A DNA stretch of 64,000 nucleotides, taken from assembly GCF_900111245.1 (NCBI RefSeq), contig NZ_FOGO01000010.1:222170-286169 (forward strand), read 5' to 3'. How positions within the stretch are numbered: position 1 is the first letter of the stretch; the number at the start of each line of letters is the position of its first letter. The position numbers were made by a program, and so were the translations under genes. This DNA comes from Streptomyces qinglanensis (GTDB lineage: Bacteria; Actinomycetota; Actinomycetes; Streptomycetales; Streptomycetaceae). The notes beneath the pieces are model-generated. The model was not told the origin of the DNA. It saw only the letters and a program-made list of their open reading frames with translations, and made no database searches. Below are positions 6,990-15,010 of the stretch, in pieces.

Positions 6990-8102
6990 TCATCGTGAAT
7001 CCACCAGCGCGTACTTCGCCGAGAGCACCGCCGGACGTCCCTGCTGCGGCAGGTGGGCGAGCGCTTGGCCGTGGAAGGTGCTGACCACGGAGTCGCGTGG
7101 CGTCGCGTCGTAGACCGCTTCCTCGTCGGAGGGGGTGATCTGGTACCCGGGTCCGGTGACGCGCAGCCGCTGTTCGTGTGCGAGGGGCACGACCGCAAGC
7201 ACTCCCCCTCCGGCAGTACGCAGTGCGTAACTCTCGCTGTGGCTGGGCCGTGCCGGTACGAAGCGTCTTCGGGCCCGCTCCGGACCCAGCTCGTCGTTGC
7301 GGTGGCGATAGGTGCTGCGTGCTTCCTCGGTCACGGCGTTGGGTGCGAGTGCCGCTGCCTCGCCGGTACCGCCGGTGCGCCACAGGTCCTCGTACGTCTC
7401 GGGGACATCGTGCGGGCGCAGGGTGCCGCTCCTGGTGGAGATGCCGGCCTCGGCCGCGAGGCCGGAGCGGCCTGTGGCGATCCGGGGCAGCCGCCCGGCC
7501 TGGAGGGGCAGGGCGGCGTGCAGCCGCCAAGCGGCCACCGCGGCGCCGTCGGCCGCCTCTCCCCCGGTGGCTTCCGGCCGCTCGGCCTTCCCGTTCCGGG
7601 CGAAGACCAGCACGGTGTGCTGCGGCTGGGGGGAGGTACGGGTGGCCGTCACCATGAACCAGCGGGCTCCGGCGGGAATGTGGAACTCGGGCTTGCGGAA
7701 GCTGGTCGGGCGGGCGAACGCGGCACGTTCGGTGCGCGGCAGCGCGTCGTACTGCTCGTAGCCGGCCGTCGCTCGCTCCAGCGCGTTTCCCGCGGCGACA
7801 TGGGCCAGCAGCGCAGCATCCCGGTTCCGGTCCGCTCGGGTCGCTACGCGCTCGTAGTGGTCGAGGATCCGGCGGGCCTGTACGGCGGTCACCGGGGCGG
7901 GCTGATGCGAGGGTGCCCCGGTCCGGCCGTCACCACCGCGGGCGTCACGGCCGGCGGGTCCGGAACCGTCCGTTCCGGGGAGGTGCCCTCCGGCGCAGCC
8001 CGCGGTGGTTCCGGCGACGAAGAGCGCGGCCAGGACAATGGCGACGGCGATCCGGAGGCGGTGGGGCAGCCGCCGCATGGGCGGACGACAGCAGGCACAC
8101 AT
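6990..8102 (-). CDS. Secreted lipoprotein of unknown function
   Basis: 370 residues. A basic start (MRRLPHRLRI), hydrophobic stretch (AVAIVLAALFVAG) and lipobox-like TTAGC (Cys36) indicate export and lipidation. The mature part has no recognised catalytic motif; it holds a helical segment (ARRILDHYERVATRADRNRD) and a mixed alpha/beta remainder with a C-terminal KYALVDSR. ATG 8102 has AGGAG eight bases upstream; ATG 8078 is an alternative that would drop an odd MCACC leader. No neighbour suggests a role. It could be a substrate-binding or surface protein. Confidence 0.7.
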   Translation of the reverse strand: MCACCRPPMRRLPHRLRIAVAIVLAALFVAGTTAGCAGGHLPGTDGSGPAGRDARGGDGRTGAPSHQPAPVTAVQARRILDHYERVATRADRNRDAALLAHVAAGNALERATAGYEQYDALPRTERAAFARPTSFRKPEFHIPAGARWFMVTATRTSPQPQHTVLVFARNGKAERPEATGGEAADGAAVAAWRLHAALPLQAGRLPRIATGRSGLAAEAGISTRSGTLRPHDVPETYEDLWRTGGTGEAAALAPNAVTEEARSTYRHRNDELGPERARRRFVPARPSHSESYALRTAGGGVLAVVPLAHEQRLRVTGPGYQITPSDEEAVYDATPRDSVVSTFHGQALAHLPQQGRPAVLSAKYALVDSR

Positions 8103-8562
8103 GGCGGAGCTCCTGGTGCGGGTCCGAAGGGCGGTCGTGGTTCCGAGGGCCGGGAGGAGACGGACACCGAGGTCCGGACCTCCCGGTCCACGTTCCGGCA
8201 GAATGCCTCAACAGCCACGACGGCTCAGCGGAACGGGCGGAATTCGACCTTGGACGGCCGACCTGGCACGGCCACCGTGGCCGGTATCGTTCGACGGGCC
8301 CCGCTCTTCCGTGCTCTGCTCTTCGGTGCTCCGCTCCTCGGTGCTCCGCTGCACTTTCGGGGACATGACAGGCGTCTGGCCGCGTAGATCCTGCGACTGC
8401 GACCACAGCGCACAGGTGGCCGCAGAGTGAGCACACCGCCCCGGATCAGGCAGGTCGTCGACCGCGGGACGTTTCAGTCAGCACCCCTGGCGCCACGAGG
8501 CCACGGCATGCCGCTGCGCTGCTCCGGACCGTTCACTGCCCCGTCTGCCCCGTCTACCCCGT
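8103..8562. other. Gap between lipoprotein and universal stress protein genes
   Basis: 460 bases, both flanking genes on the minus strand. It holds the lipoprotein promoter region, a GCTC(T/C)TCGGTGCTCC-type short repeat around 8310-8350, and the distal copies of the 9-bp array that ends the universal stress gene. No gene is seen. Confidence 0.5.
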
Positions 8563-8616
8563 CTACCCCGTCTGCCCTGCCTGTCCCGCCTGTCCTGCCT
8601 GCCCCGTCTGCCCCGT
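8536..8616. repeat. 9-bp tandem repeat array spanning the stop of the universal stress gene
   Basis: Nine adjacent 9-bp units of the type CTGCCCCGT with third-position-like variation. The minus-strand TAG stop of the universal stress gene (8563-8565) is created by one unit that reads CTACCCCGT. Units on the coding side give a Gly-Gln-Ala repeat at the C-terminus. Confidence 0.8.
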
Positions 8617-9531
8617 CCCCCTGTGGTGACGGTGGCTCGTCCCGTGCCGGTGTTCGCGATCCGCTCTGACGACCGCCACCGGGCAGTACGCGTGGTGGAG
8701 CACCGCCTGGCTGACCGACCCGAGCAGCAGCCCGGTGAAGCCGCCCCGGCCGCGCGCGCCGACGACCAGCAGTTGTGCCTCCTCGCTGGCTGCGATCAGC
8801 GCCTGCCGGGTGTACTCCTGGACGAGCCGCGGCGTCACCCGGACATCCGGGTACTCCTCGCGCCGGGCGCTGATCGCGGTCGCCAGCACGCGCTCCTCCT
8901 CGGCGCGGTAGAGGTCCACGTCGTAGTAGGTGGGCACCTGGATGCTCGGTCCCGCCGCGACGGGTCCGGTCCAGGCGTTCCAGTTGTGCAGTGCGACGAG
9001 TTCGGCACCGCGCAGGGACGCCTCCTTGAAGGCCCAGCCGACGGCCGCGTCGCCCACTTCGGAGCCGTCCACTCCGAGCACCACCGGCCCGGCGGGGTGC
9101 TTCCGGCCGCGGGTGACCAGCACGGGGCACTCGGCGTGCGCGGTGAGGTAGACGGCGACGGAGCCGACCAGCAGCCCGGTGAAGCCGCCGAGGCCGCGGT
9201 CCCCGACGACGACGAGTGCGGCGCCGCGCGACTCGGTGGCGAGGACGGAGAGCGGCTCACCCGCGATGACCGCATGGCTGACCTCGACGGTGGGCTGTGA
9301 GCTCTTCGCGCGGGCGGCGGCTTCCTCCGCCGTGCGGTGGGCGAGGTTGCGCAGTCCGCCCTCGGGCGGGCCCATGGTGGACGGTCCGAGGGGGACCTTC
9401 ATCGTCGGCCAGACGAACGCGTGCACCACGTGCAGCGCGCCGCCGCGGAGCTTCGCCTCGCGGGCGGCGACGTCGACGGCTTCCAAGCTCGACGGAGAAC
9501 CGTCGACACCGACCACAACGGTCCCGCTCAC
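8563..9531 (-). CDS. Universal stress protein, two UspA domains
   Basis: 322 residues. Domain 1 (about 1-140) begins MSGTVVVGVDGSPSS and has the ATP-binding signature GDRGLGGFTGLLVGS. Domain 2 (about 150-295) repeats this with VVLGVDGSEVG and GARGRGGFTGLLLGS. Both domains keep the G-2x-G-9x-G(S/T) pattern, so both should bind ATP. The last 25 residues are a His-rich stretch followed by Gly-Gln-Ala repeats encoded by a 9-bp array that contains the stop codon. The start is GTG or ATG at 9531, where VVVGVDGS begins normally. Role: dormancy/stress protein, exact function unknown. Confidence 0.93.
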   Translation of the reverse strand: MSGTVVVGVDGSPSSLEAVDVAAREAKLRGGALHVVHAFVWPTMKVPLGPSTMGPPEGGLRNLAHRTAEEAAARAKSSQPTVEVSHAVIAGEPLSVLATESRGAALVVVGDRGLGGFTGLLVGSVAVYLTAHAECPVLVTRGRKHPAGPVVLGVDGSEVGDAAVGWAFKEASLRGAELVALHNWNAWTGPVAAGPSIQVPTYYDVDLYRAEEERVLATAISARREEYPDVRVTPRLVQEYTRQALIAASEEAQLLVVGARGRGGFTGLLLGSVSQAVLHHAYCPVAVVRADREHRHGTSHRHHRGTGQTGQAGQAGQAGQTG

Positions 9532-9937
9532 GGCGGCGCTCCCTTCCGGGACCCACCCGCCGCCGCGCTGCGGAGCCGTGGTCGGGTACGTCCCTCCTGC
9601 GTCACTCCAGGCATACCGTTCGCGAGCCGGGACGGCAGCGGCAGATGGCCCGATCGGGCGGACCTCGGACCGGGAACCGGGGACGGGAGGGAAGGCATGT
9701 GCGGCCCCGCACCGGGCGGGGCCGCGGGGGCCGGAGCAGGGCGGACCGGGAGCCGAGGGGCGGGCGGACCTGGGCCGGGTCGGCCCGGAGCGCGAACCGG
9801 AAGGCCGGACCGGTCGGTTTCCGGCGCGGCCCCGACCGGGATCAGTGGCCTCCCGGGCCGGGGACCGGTGGCGGGTCCCACCGCGGTACGGCAGACCGCG
9901 GATCGGCGGCAGCGGGCGGTGGGGGTGCCGTCGAGGG
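9532..9937. other. Gap between universal stress and chaplin genes
   Basis: 406 bases upstream of the universal stress gene and downstream of the Cys-free chaplin, both minus strand. The sequence is GC-rich and imperfectly repetitive. No gene or clear regulatory element is seen. Confidence 0.4.
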
Positions 9938-10177
9938 TCAGCGGCTGACGCCGAGGTTCCCGAAAGCGGGGTTCAGCACGCCGACGACGTTGATGGTGTT
10001 GCCCACGACCTGCACCGGGACGGAGACGGGCACCTGAATGACGTTGCCCGATGCCACACCGGGCGAACCGGTCGCGGCGCCGGTGGCACCCGCGTCCGCG
10101 AAGGCGGAGCCGGAGGCGGCACCCACTGCCATCCCGGCGCAGGTGAGAACCAGGGCGGCCTTCTTCGGGGTCTTCAT
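9938..10177 (-). CDS. chpE: Short chaplin without cysteines (ChpE type)
   Basis: 79 residues: a Sec signal peptide (MKTPKKAALVLTCAGMAVGA, cleavage near SAFADAG) and one chaplin domain of about 50 residues starting GSPGVASGNVIQVPVSVPVQ. The domain ends LNPAFGNLGVSR and lacks the usual Cys pair, as ChpE of S. coelicolor does. Chaplins assemble into amyloid fibrils on aerial hyphae and spores and lower surface tension; ChpE is one of the members needed early. ATG 10177 has GGAGG eight bases upstream. It is divergent from the first rodlin gene. Confidence 0.85.
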   Translation of the reverse strand: MKTPKKAALVLTCAGMAVGAASGSAFADAGATGAATGSPGVASGNVIQVPVSVPVQVVGNTINVVGVLNPAFGNLGVSR

Positions 10178-10585
10178 GTGCGTTCCTCCACAGGGTTGTT
10201 CACGGCCCCGCCTTGGCGCCGCGGACTGGTGAACGCGGCGGTACCGGCGGGGGCACGGCCGGGAGGACCCCGTCCACCGATCGGCCGACGGCATGACCGG
10301 ACCGTCCCTGCGCACCGGGCCGGGCGAACAGGCGGGACCGGCAGGGCGGGCGAACAGGCGGGCCCGGCAGGGCGGGCAGAGAGGCGGCAACGGCAGTGCG
10401 GGCGGACAGGCGACCGACGACGGCCGGGTCGGCAAGCGAGAGAAACCGGCCGGACAGATGAAACGAGAATCGGATCTGCGCAGGTCAGAGAGTCGTCGTC
10501 CGGGTGAACCTGCGCAACCAACCCCGAGCAGGCGAGTTGTCCAGTGCGCTCCGCGTCTGAGCTCCACATCAGGATTGGACTATCA
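10178..10585. other. Divergent promoter region of chaplin and first rodlin
   Basis: 408 bases. The middle holds a 26-bp tandem repeat (10322-10415). Promoters for both coat genes should be here; I cannot place them with confidence. The GTCGTC/TGAACC-type sequence at 10490-10520 is unremarkable. Confidence 0.4.
10322..10415. repeat. 26-bp tandem repeat, about 3.5 copies
   Basis: Units begin at 10322, 10348, 10374 and 10400, with consensus GGGCGAACAGGCGGG followed by (A/C)CCGGCAGGGC. The first two copies differ at one base; the later ones are more diverged. It lies in the divergent region between a chaplin and a rodlin gene. Confidence 0.75.
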
Positions 10586-10987
10586 ATGATCAAGAACGCG
10601 TTGGCCACGGCCGCCGCCGCCACCGCCGTCGTCGGTGTCGCCGCTCCGCAGGCCATGGCCGTCGGCAACGACCACGGCACCACGACCGTGAACGGCAACG
10701 GCGCGTCCCAGATGTACGGCAACTCGGCCACCTACGGGAACTGGAGCCCCCAGTTCGCGCTGATCCAGGGGTCGCTGAACAAGCCCTGCATCGGCCTGCC
10801 GCTGAAGGGCAACGTCGGCTCGCTCGTGGGTCTGGTGAACGTCGCCGTCCAGGACCTCAACGTCCTGTCGAACCCGCAGAACCAGCAGTGCGTCGAGAAC
10901 TCCACCCAGGCCAAGGGTGACGAGCCGCTCTCGCACGTCCTGAACGACATTCCCCTCCTCTCCGGAAACGGTGCCGGCAACCGCTGA
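10586..10987 (+). CDS. Rodlin, first copy
   Basis: 133 residues with a signal peptide (MIKNALATAAAATAVVGVAA, cleavage after QAMA) and the rodlin domain: VGNDHGTTTVNGNG, QFALIQGSLNKPCIGLPLKG, VGSLVGLVNVAVQDLNVLSN and the end LSGNGAGNR. Rodlins build the paired rodlets on aerial hyphae together with chaplins. ATG 10586 follows AGGA 12 bases upstream. It shares most of its mature sequence with the second rodlin (13140-13550), so the pair matches rdlA/rdlB; which is which cannot be told from sequence alone. A strong terminator follows. Confidence 0.93.
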   Translation: MIKNALATAAAATAVVGVAAPQAMAVGNDHGTTTVNGNGASQMYGNSATYGNWSPQFALIQGSLNKPCIGLPLKGNVGSLVGLVNVAVQDLNVLSNPQNQQCVENSTQAKGDEPLSHVLNDIPLLSGNGAGNR

Positions 10988-11025
10988 GGCGGTTCCGACC
11001 GCGACCGGAGCGGAACGCGGGCAAC

Positions 11026-11054
11026 AGGCCCGGGGCGCAGTGCGCCTCGGGCCT
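11026..11054 (+). terminator. Terminator of first rodlin
   Basis: Stem of 14 bp, AGGCCCGGGGCGCA pairing with TGCGCCTCGGGCCT with one G-T pair and a one-base loop, 38 bases after the rodlin stop. Confidence 0.75.
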
Positions 11055-11062
11055 TGCGCTGT

Positions 11063-11117
11063 TTCCATCTCTTCCATCTCTTCCATCTCTTCCGGCCCTT
11101 CCGGCCCTTCCGGCCCT
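11063..11117. repeat. Two abutting 9-bp tandem repeats
   Basis: Three copies of TTCCATCTC are followed without a break by three copies of TTCCGGCCC. The unit length is the same, and the two share TTCC, so the second half looks like a mutated and re-expanded version of the first. It follows the first rodlin terminator. Confidence 0.8.
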
Positions 11118-11492
11118 TTTTCAGCTTGTCGCCGAGCTGGCGAACCCCTGAGCGGACCGGAACCACAGGCCCCTCCCGGCAGGCCGGGAGACGCGCGCTG
11201 CGGGCCAACAACCGGGATGTGCACCCCTGTAGGGGCAATGGGGGGCTCAACGGCCGGGCCCGCAACGGGAATCGGCGTCCCGGCAGCGGGCAGCGCCCGG
11301 AAACACGTCCGACCGGGCCGGTCGCACAATTAGGCCGTCCGAGGGATAAGAGCCGGAATTCGGCATAACTCGTGTCGTACGGAACGCGGCATCGTTACGA
11401 ATGGCAGCAGCGGAGTTGCGGGCGATGAGCCAGCACTCGTGGACATACGAAATCCGTGGTCCAACGAATCCCGCTTAAGAAAGGACTCCCAC

Positions 11493-11729
11493 GTGAAGTA
11501 CACGAAGGTCGCGACCGTCGCCGCCGGCACGCTGATGGCCCTGGGCACCGCCGCCGCTCCGGCCCTCGCCGACTCCGGCGCCCAGGGCGGCGCGGCGAAC
11601 TCGCCCGGTGTCATCTCCGGCAACGTCGTCCAGGTCCCGGTCCACATTCCGGTCCAGGTCTGCGGCAACACCATCGACGTCATCGGGCTGCTCAACCCGG
11701 CGTTCGGCAACACCTGCGTCGCCGACTGA
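11493..11729 (+). CDS. Short chaplin with Cys pair (ChpD-H type)
   Basis: 78 residues from GTG 11493, which has AAAGGA eight bases upstream. The signal peptide VKYTKVATVAAGTLMALG is cleaved near ALADSG. The chaplin domain reads NSPGVISGNVVQVPVHIPVQ and then CGNTIDVIGLLNPAFGNTC, with the two cysteines that form a disulfide. It most resembles the abundant ChpH/ChpG-like short chaplins; the exact orthologue is not decided. Next in line on the same strand is the sortase-anchored chaplin, 162 bases away. Confidence 0.92.
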   Translation: MKYTKVATVAAGTLMALGTAAAPALADSGAQGGAANSPGVISGNVVQVPVHIPVQVCGNTIDVIGLLNPAFGNTCVAD

Positions 11730-11765
11730 CACTCCCCGCCCTCGTGAGCGGGAACCAGTTCGGAC

Positions 11766-11806
11766 CGGCTCCGGTGCGTGGGGCGTGAGCCCGCGCGCCG
11801 GAGCCG
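11766..11806 (+). terminator. Possible terminator after the short chaplin
   Basis: 9-bp inverted repeat CGGCTCCGG / CCGGAGCCG separated by 23 bases that are themselves GC-rich. It begins 37 bases after the stop. Weaker than the other terminators here. Confidence 0.4.
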
Positions 11807-11891
11807 TCCGGTCTCCTGAGACGCGGACGGAGACTGCGGGTCTTCCGCACCGTCCGCGCCTTCCGCACCAGAATGAGAGCAGGAAGAGACC

Positions 11892-12497
11892 ATGCGAAAG
11901 GTCTTGAGCAAGGGCCTCCTGACCGCTGCCGCGACGACGGGGGTGCTCGCCGGAGCCGCCGGGTACGCACAGGCCGACGCGGGAGCCGGCGGTGGCGCCG
12001 CCGACTCCCCCGGAGTGCTGTCCGGGAATGCGGTGCAGGCCCCAGTGCACATTCCGGCCAGCGTCTGCGGCAACACCGTGGACATCGTCGGCGTGCTGAA
12101 CCCCTCGTTCGGAAACAGCTGCGCCAACGGACACCACGAGTCGGTGACCCCGCACCACCCGCCGCGGCCGGAGCCGCCGCGGCAGACCGAGGAGGAACCG
12201 CCGGAGCGCCCCGAGGGACGCACCCCGGACAAGCCCGCGGAGAAGCCGGCCGAGAAGCCGGCGGAGGAGCCGGCCGAGGAGCCCGTCGAGGAGCGCGCTC
12301 CTGAGCAGCCGGAGATGCCCGCGGCCCCGGTGCAGGAAGCCGCCGCCGAGACCCCGGTGACACCGCAGAGCAACGAGGCGCCCGAGGCGCTGGCGGAGAC
12401 CGGCTCGGAGAGCGCCTGGACCGTCGGGGCCCTCGGTGCCGCCGCGCTGCTGGGCGGCACGGTGCTCTACCGCCGCTCGACGAGCCGTCGCGTCTGA
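11892..12497 (+). CDS. Cell-wall-anchored chaplin with a single chaplin domain
   Basis: 201 residues. A signal peptide is followed by one chaplin domain (about 37-88: DSPGVLSGNAVQAPVHIPAS, then CGNTVDIVGVLNPSFGNSC). Next comes a stalk of about 75 residues rich in Pro/Glu/Lys with PAEKPAEKPAEEPAEEP repeats, then the sorting signal LAETG, a hydrophobic segment and the tail YRRSTSRRV. LAxTG is the signal of class E sortases. Long chaplins ChpA-C of S. coelicolor carry two chaplin domains, so this is a one-domain version. ATG 11892 follows GGAAGAG. The anchored protein is expected to tether the fibril layer to peptidoglycan. Confidence 0.9.
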   Translation: MRKVLSKGLLTAAATTGVLAGAAGYAQADAGAGGGAADSPGVLSGNAVQAPVHIPASVCGNTVDIVGVLNPSFGNSCANGHHESVTPHHPPRPEPPRQTEEEPPERPEGRTPDKPAEKPAEKPAEEPAEEPVEERAPEQPEMPAAPVQEAAAETPVTPQSNEAPEALAETGSESAWTVGALGAAALLGGTVLYRRSTSRRV

Positions 12498-12557
12498 GCG
12501 GACCGTGTCCGCACGCGTCCGGCACCTCGGCAACGGCGGGGCGAAGGCGACGCGAAG

Positions 12558-12594
12558 GAATCGCGGAACAGTCCACAGGGCTGTTCCGCGATTC
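12558..12594 (+). terminator. Terminator after the anchored chaplin
   Basis: Perfect 14-bp stem GAATCGCGGAACAG / CTGTTCCGCGATTC with a nine-base loop, 60 bases after the stop. Confidence 0.85.
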
Positions 12595-12713
12595 TGTCTG
12601 CGGCTTTCTGTGAGTCGGTACGCACCGCTCGCAGGCACAGGTTTTCTCTCCGGCGGTCCCGTTGTCGGAGCTCCGCCGGAAAGCCGAAAACGTACCGGGA
12701 GAAGAACCACTCC

Positions 12714-12992
12714 ATGAAGTACACCAAGACCGCCACCGCCGTCGCGGGTTCGGTGCTGGCGCTGGGCGCCGCGACGCCCGCCTCCGCCGACGCGCCTCCG
12801 GTGGGCCCGAATTTCAGCCTCAACGGCGCTCTGGACAAGGCTCTCGCGAGCGGTGAGCTTCTCACCTATCCTCCGGTCGGCATCAAAGGCCCCCAGGTGG
12901 ACGCCCTCGTGAACACCGTCGAGGAGACGACGAAGAACGGGGAGCTGACCAGCGACCAGAATTTGCTGGGCGGTCTGCCGCTACTCGGGTGA
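12714..12992 (+). CDS. Small secreted protein with a chaplin-like signal peptide
   Basis: 92 residues. The signal peptide (MKYTKTATAVAGSVLALGAA, cleavage near PASADAP) is almost the same as that of the chaplin at 11493. The mature 65 residues have no chaplin or rodlin domain and no cysteine: NFSLNGALDKALASGELLTY, then TVEETTKNGELTSDQNLLGG and the end LPLLG. ATG 12714 is preceded by GGGAGAAGAACC. It lies between the anchored chaplin and the second rodlin on the same strand, so it may be a further coat component. I do not recognise a characterised family. Confidence 0.75.
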   Translation: MKYTKTATAVAGSVLALGAATPASADAPPVGPNFSLNGALDKALASGELLTYPPVGIKGPQVDALVNTVEETTKNGELTSDQNLLGGLPLLG

Positions 12993-13139
12993 CCGGTACC
13001 GCCGGGCGAACGGTTTTCCCCGTCACGGGGGATTCCGGGGATTCACCATTCAGGTGAAAAAGAACAACTCATGAAGCGGAAGACAGTTGAACCCGACGTC
13101 CCAGACTTCCGCACTCTTCGAAGAGGAACGGTAAAACCC

Positions 13140-13550
13140 ATGATGAAGAAGGCTCTGTCCACCGCTACGGTGGCCGTTTCGCTCGTCGGCGTCTCCGCGC
13201 TGGCCGCCCCGCAGGCGCTGGCCGTCGGCAACGACACCGGCACCACCTCGGTGAACGGGAACGGCGCCGACCAGAGCTTCGGCAACGCCGCCACCTACGG
13301 CAACGGCAGCCCGCAGTTCCAGGCCGTCCAGGGCACCCTGAACAAGCTCTGCGTCGGCGTGCCGGCGAAGGTCAACGTCGGCTCCCTGGTGGGCCTGATC
13401 AACGTGGCCGTCCAGGACATCAACGTCCTGCACAACCCGCAGAACCAGCAGTGCTCGGACAACTCGACCCAGGCCAAGGGCGACGACTCGCTGTCGCACA
13501 TCCTGGACGACATCCCGGTCCTGTCCGGGAACGGCGAAGGCAACCGCTGA
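13140..13550 (+). CDS. Rodlin, second copy
   Basis: 136 residues from ATG 13140 (a second ATG follows at 13143); AGAGGAA lies 12 bases upstream. Signal peptide MMKKALSTATVAVSLVGVSA, cleavage after QALA. The mature domain follows the first rodlin closely: VGNDTGTTSVNGNGADQSFG, VGSLVGLINVAVQDINVLHN and VLSGNGEGNR. The two copies flank three other coat genes, unlike the adjacent rdlA-rdlB pair in S. coelicolor. A perfect hairpin follows. Confidence 0.93.
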   Translation: MMKKALSTATVAVSLVGVSALAAPQALAVGNDTGTTSVNGNGADQSFGNAATYGNGSPQFQAVQGTLNKLCVGVPAKVNVGSLVGLINVAVQDINVLHNPQNQQCSDNSTQAKGDDSLSHILDDIPVLSGNGEGNR

Positions 13551-13610
13551 GCCACCGGGCCATCGGCCCGACCGCGGTTCGCGTCCGGCGGATCCGCACG
13601 GAGAAGTTCC

Positions 13611-13657
13611 GCACATGAAGAAGCCACCGGCATCCAGCCGGTGGCTTCTTCATGTGC
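13611..13657. terminator. Bidirectional terminator between second rodlin and the minus-strand secreted protein
   Basis: Perfect 21-bp inverted repeat with a five-base loop (ATCCA): the left arm at 13611-13631 begins GCACATGAAGAAGCC and the right arm at 13637-13657 is its exact complement. It separates two convergent genes. Confidence 0.9.
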
Positions 13658-13690
13658 GTGCCGCCGCTGCGCGGCGTCCCGGCGCCGCGC

Positions 13691-14176
13691 TCAGCGCGGC
13701 AGCGCGTCGATCACACCGTTGGCGACGGGGCCGACGAGCGGGAGTTCGCCCAGGGAGGCACCACGGGCGAGGGGACCGGTGAGTGCGGCGGTGCTCACCG
13801 CACGGAAGTCGGCGACCTGGGTGCCCACGGCGTTGTCCAGGGGGTCCGTGCCGGTGTTGGCCAGCGGGTCGAGCTGGAGGCCGGTGACCGTCTCCAGGGT
13901 CCTGGCGAGGGCGATTCCGGTGCCGCGCACCGTCTCCCTGGCCGGCGCCGCGAGCCCCTCGGCAGCGGATCGGGCGGCGACGGCGCCGCCCTTGCCCGCC
14001 GCGTCGAGATCCTCGGCGACGCCGCTCTTCTCGGCCGTGCCGCCGTGTTCCGCCGCCATTGCCGCCTGGCCACCCGAACCGAGCGCGGCGGCCCCGAGGA
14101 CCGTCGCGAGGAGTCCGGCACGCAGGAGGACGCGTTGAGAGGGGGCCCTGTGGCGGGCAGGTCGGGAGTTCAGCAT
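13691..14176 (-). CDS. Secreted protein of unknown function next to the coat cluster
   Basis: 161 residues. A basic start (MLNSRPARHRAPSQR) and hydrophobic region (VLLRAGLLATVLGAAALGSG) with AMAAEH give a signal peptide. The mature part is Ala/Gly-rich and ends GELPLVGPVANGVIDALPR. No catalytic motif is visible. A short LGxLPL(V/L)G motif near the C-terminus is shared with the 92-residue secreted protein at 12714. ATG 14176 has only a weak GGTGG site. It converges on the second rodlin across a strong terminator. Confidence 0.7.
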   Translation of the reverse strand: MLNSRPARHRAPSQRVLLRAGLLATVLGAAALGSGGQAAMAAEHGGTAEKSGVAEDLDAAGKGGAVAARSAAEGLAAPARETVRGTGIALARTLETVTGLQLDPLANTGTDPLDNAVGTQVADFRAVSTAALTGPLARGASLGELPLVGPVANGVIDALPR

Positions 14177-14413
14177 GTGTCACCACCGAGTACGAGTCGT
14201 ACGGAAGACGGAACAACAAAGTGTCACCGTGCAACTCCATACAGTAGTCGACCGTTTCCGTCGGGCTCCAACCCGGCCGAGGCACGGCCGGGGTACCGCC
14301 GTCAGTGCACTGATGACGTACAGGCGAGCGACCCTGCCCCCGGTGGCGTACTCACGGGCCGGAGGGTGGTCATTGCGGGTGATTCGGGTGCCCTCGGGGT
14401 CCGCGTTCACCAC

Positions 14414-14419
14414 TAGGGT
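14414..14419 (+). promoter_or_regulatory. -10 box TAGGGT for a leaderless DUF5949 mRNA
   Basis: TAGGGT eight bases before the ATG at 14428, with no ribosome-binding site. Inferred from position only. Confidence 0.35.
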
Positions 14420-14427
14420 GCCGGTCC

Positions 14428-14922
14428 ATGACCTCCCCTCATGCCGCCCCGGGCGGCATCCAGCAGCAGCAGTTCGGCACCCTGACCGTGATCGGCTGGG
14501 CGGGCGAGTACGAGGACGGGCGGGACATGGCCTTCCTGCTCGCCTACTCGCTCGGCGACGGCGCGGACGGCCCGCGGGCGGCCTCCCGTGCGATGCGGCA
14601 ACTCGCCCAGGAGGTCGGACTGCCGATGGGCGAGGTCGTGGACGCCGCCGAGAACCGGAACTTCCCGGTGAGCCTGCTCGTCGAGGGCGGGCAGGCCGTA
14701 CTGCGGATGCCGAAGCTCACGGCGCAGTACGTGGCACCGCCCCAGTGGCTCGCGGCGGCGCAGGAGCGTGGACTCGTCTACTTCATGCTCGCGAGCACCC
14801 CCTGGCCTCAGGCGCGCCCGGGCGTCGAGATCGGCGAGCAGGCTCTGCGGGAGTTCGTCAGCGAAGAGATGATGTCCACCGCCGCCCACTGCATGCTGCC
14901 CGTACGGGGACTGGCGGGCTGA
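14428..14922 (+). CDS. DUF5949 family protein
   Basis: 164 residues with the family sequences FGTLTVIGWAGEYEDGRDMA, FLLAYSLGDGADGP and SLLVEGGQAVLRMPKLTAQY. No signal peptide or membrane segment; function unknown. The ATG at 14428 comes eight bases after TAGGGT (14414-14419), which fits a -10 box of a leaderless mRNA, and there is no Shine-Dalgarno sequence. The family name is from memory of Streptomyces annotations and is the less certain part. Confidence 0.75.
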   Translation: MTSPHAAPGGIQQQQFGTLTVIGWAGEYEDGRDMAFLLAYSLGDGADGPRAASRAMRQLAQEVGLPMGEVVDAAENRNFPVSLLVEGGQAVLRMPKLTAQYVAPPQWLAAAQERGLVYFMLASTPWPQARPGVEIGEQALREFVSEEMMSTAAHCMLPVRGLAG

Positions 14923-15010
14923 ATCCGCCGCCGTCCGGCCACGCCCACGGCCGACCGGACAGCGGGCCGGCCGGACGACGGGCGGCCGGACGGCAGGCGG
15001 CCGGCACCTG

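Larger units (their letters stand above)
10988..11492. other. Gap between first rodlin and second chaplin
   Basis: 505 bases with the rodlin terminator, the 9-bp repeats and, from about 11330, an A/T-richer stretch (GGATAAGAGCCGGAATTCGG and onward) that probably carries the promoter of the chaplin at 11493. No gene is seen. Confidence 0.45.
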
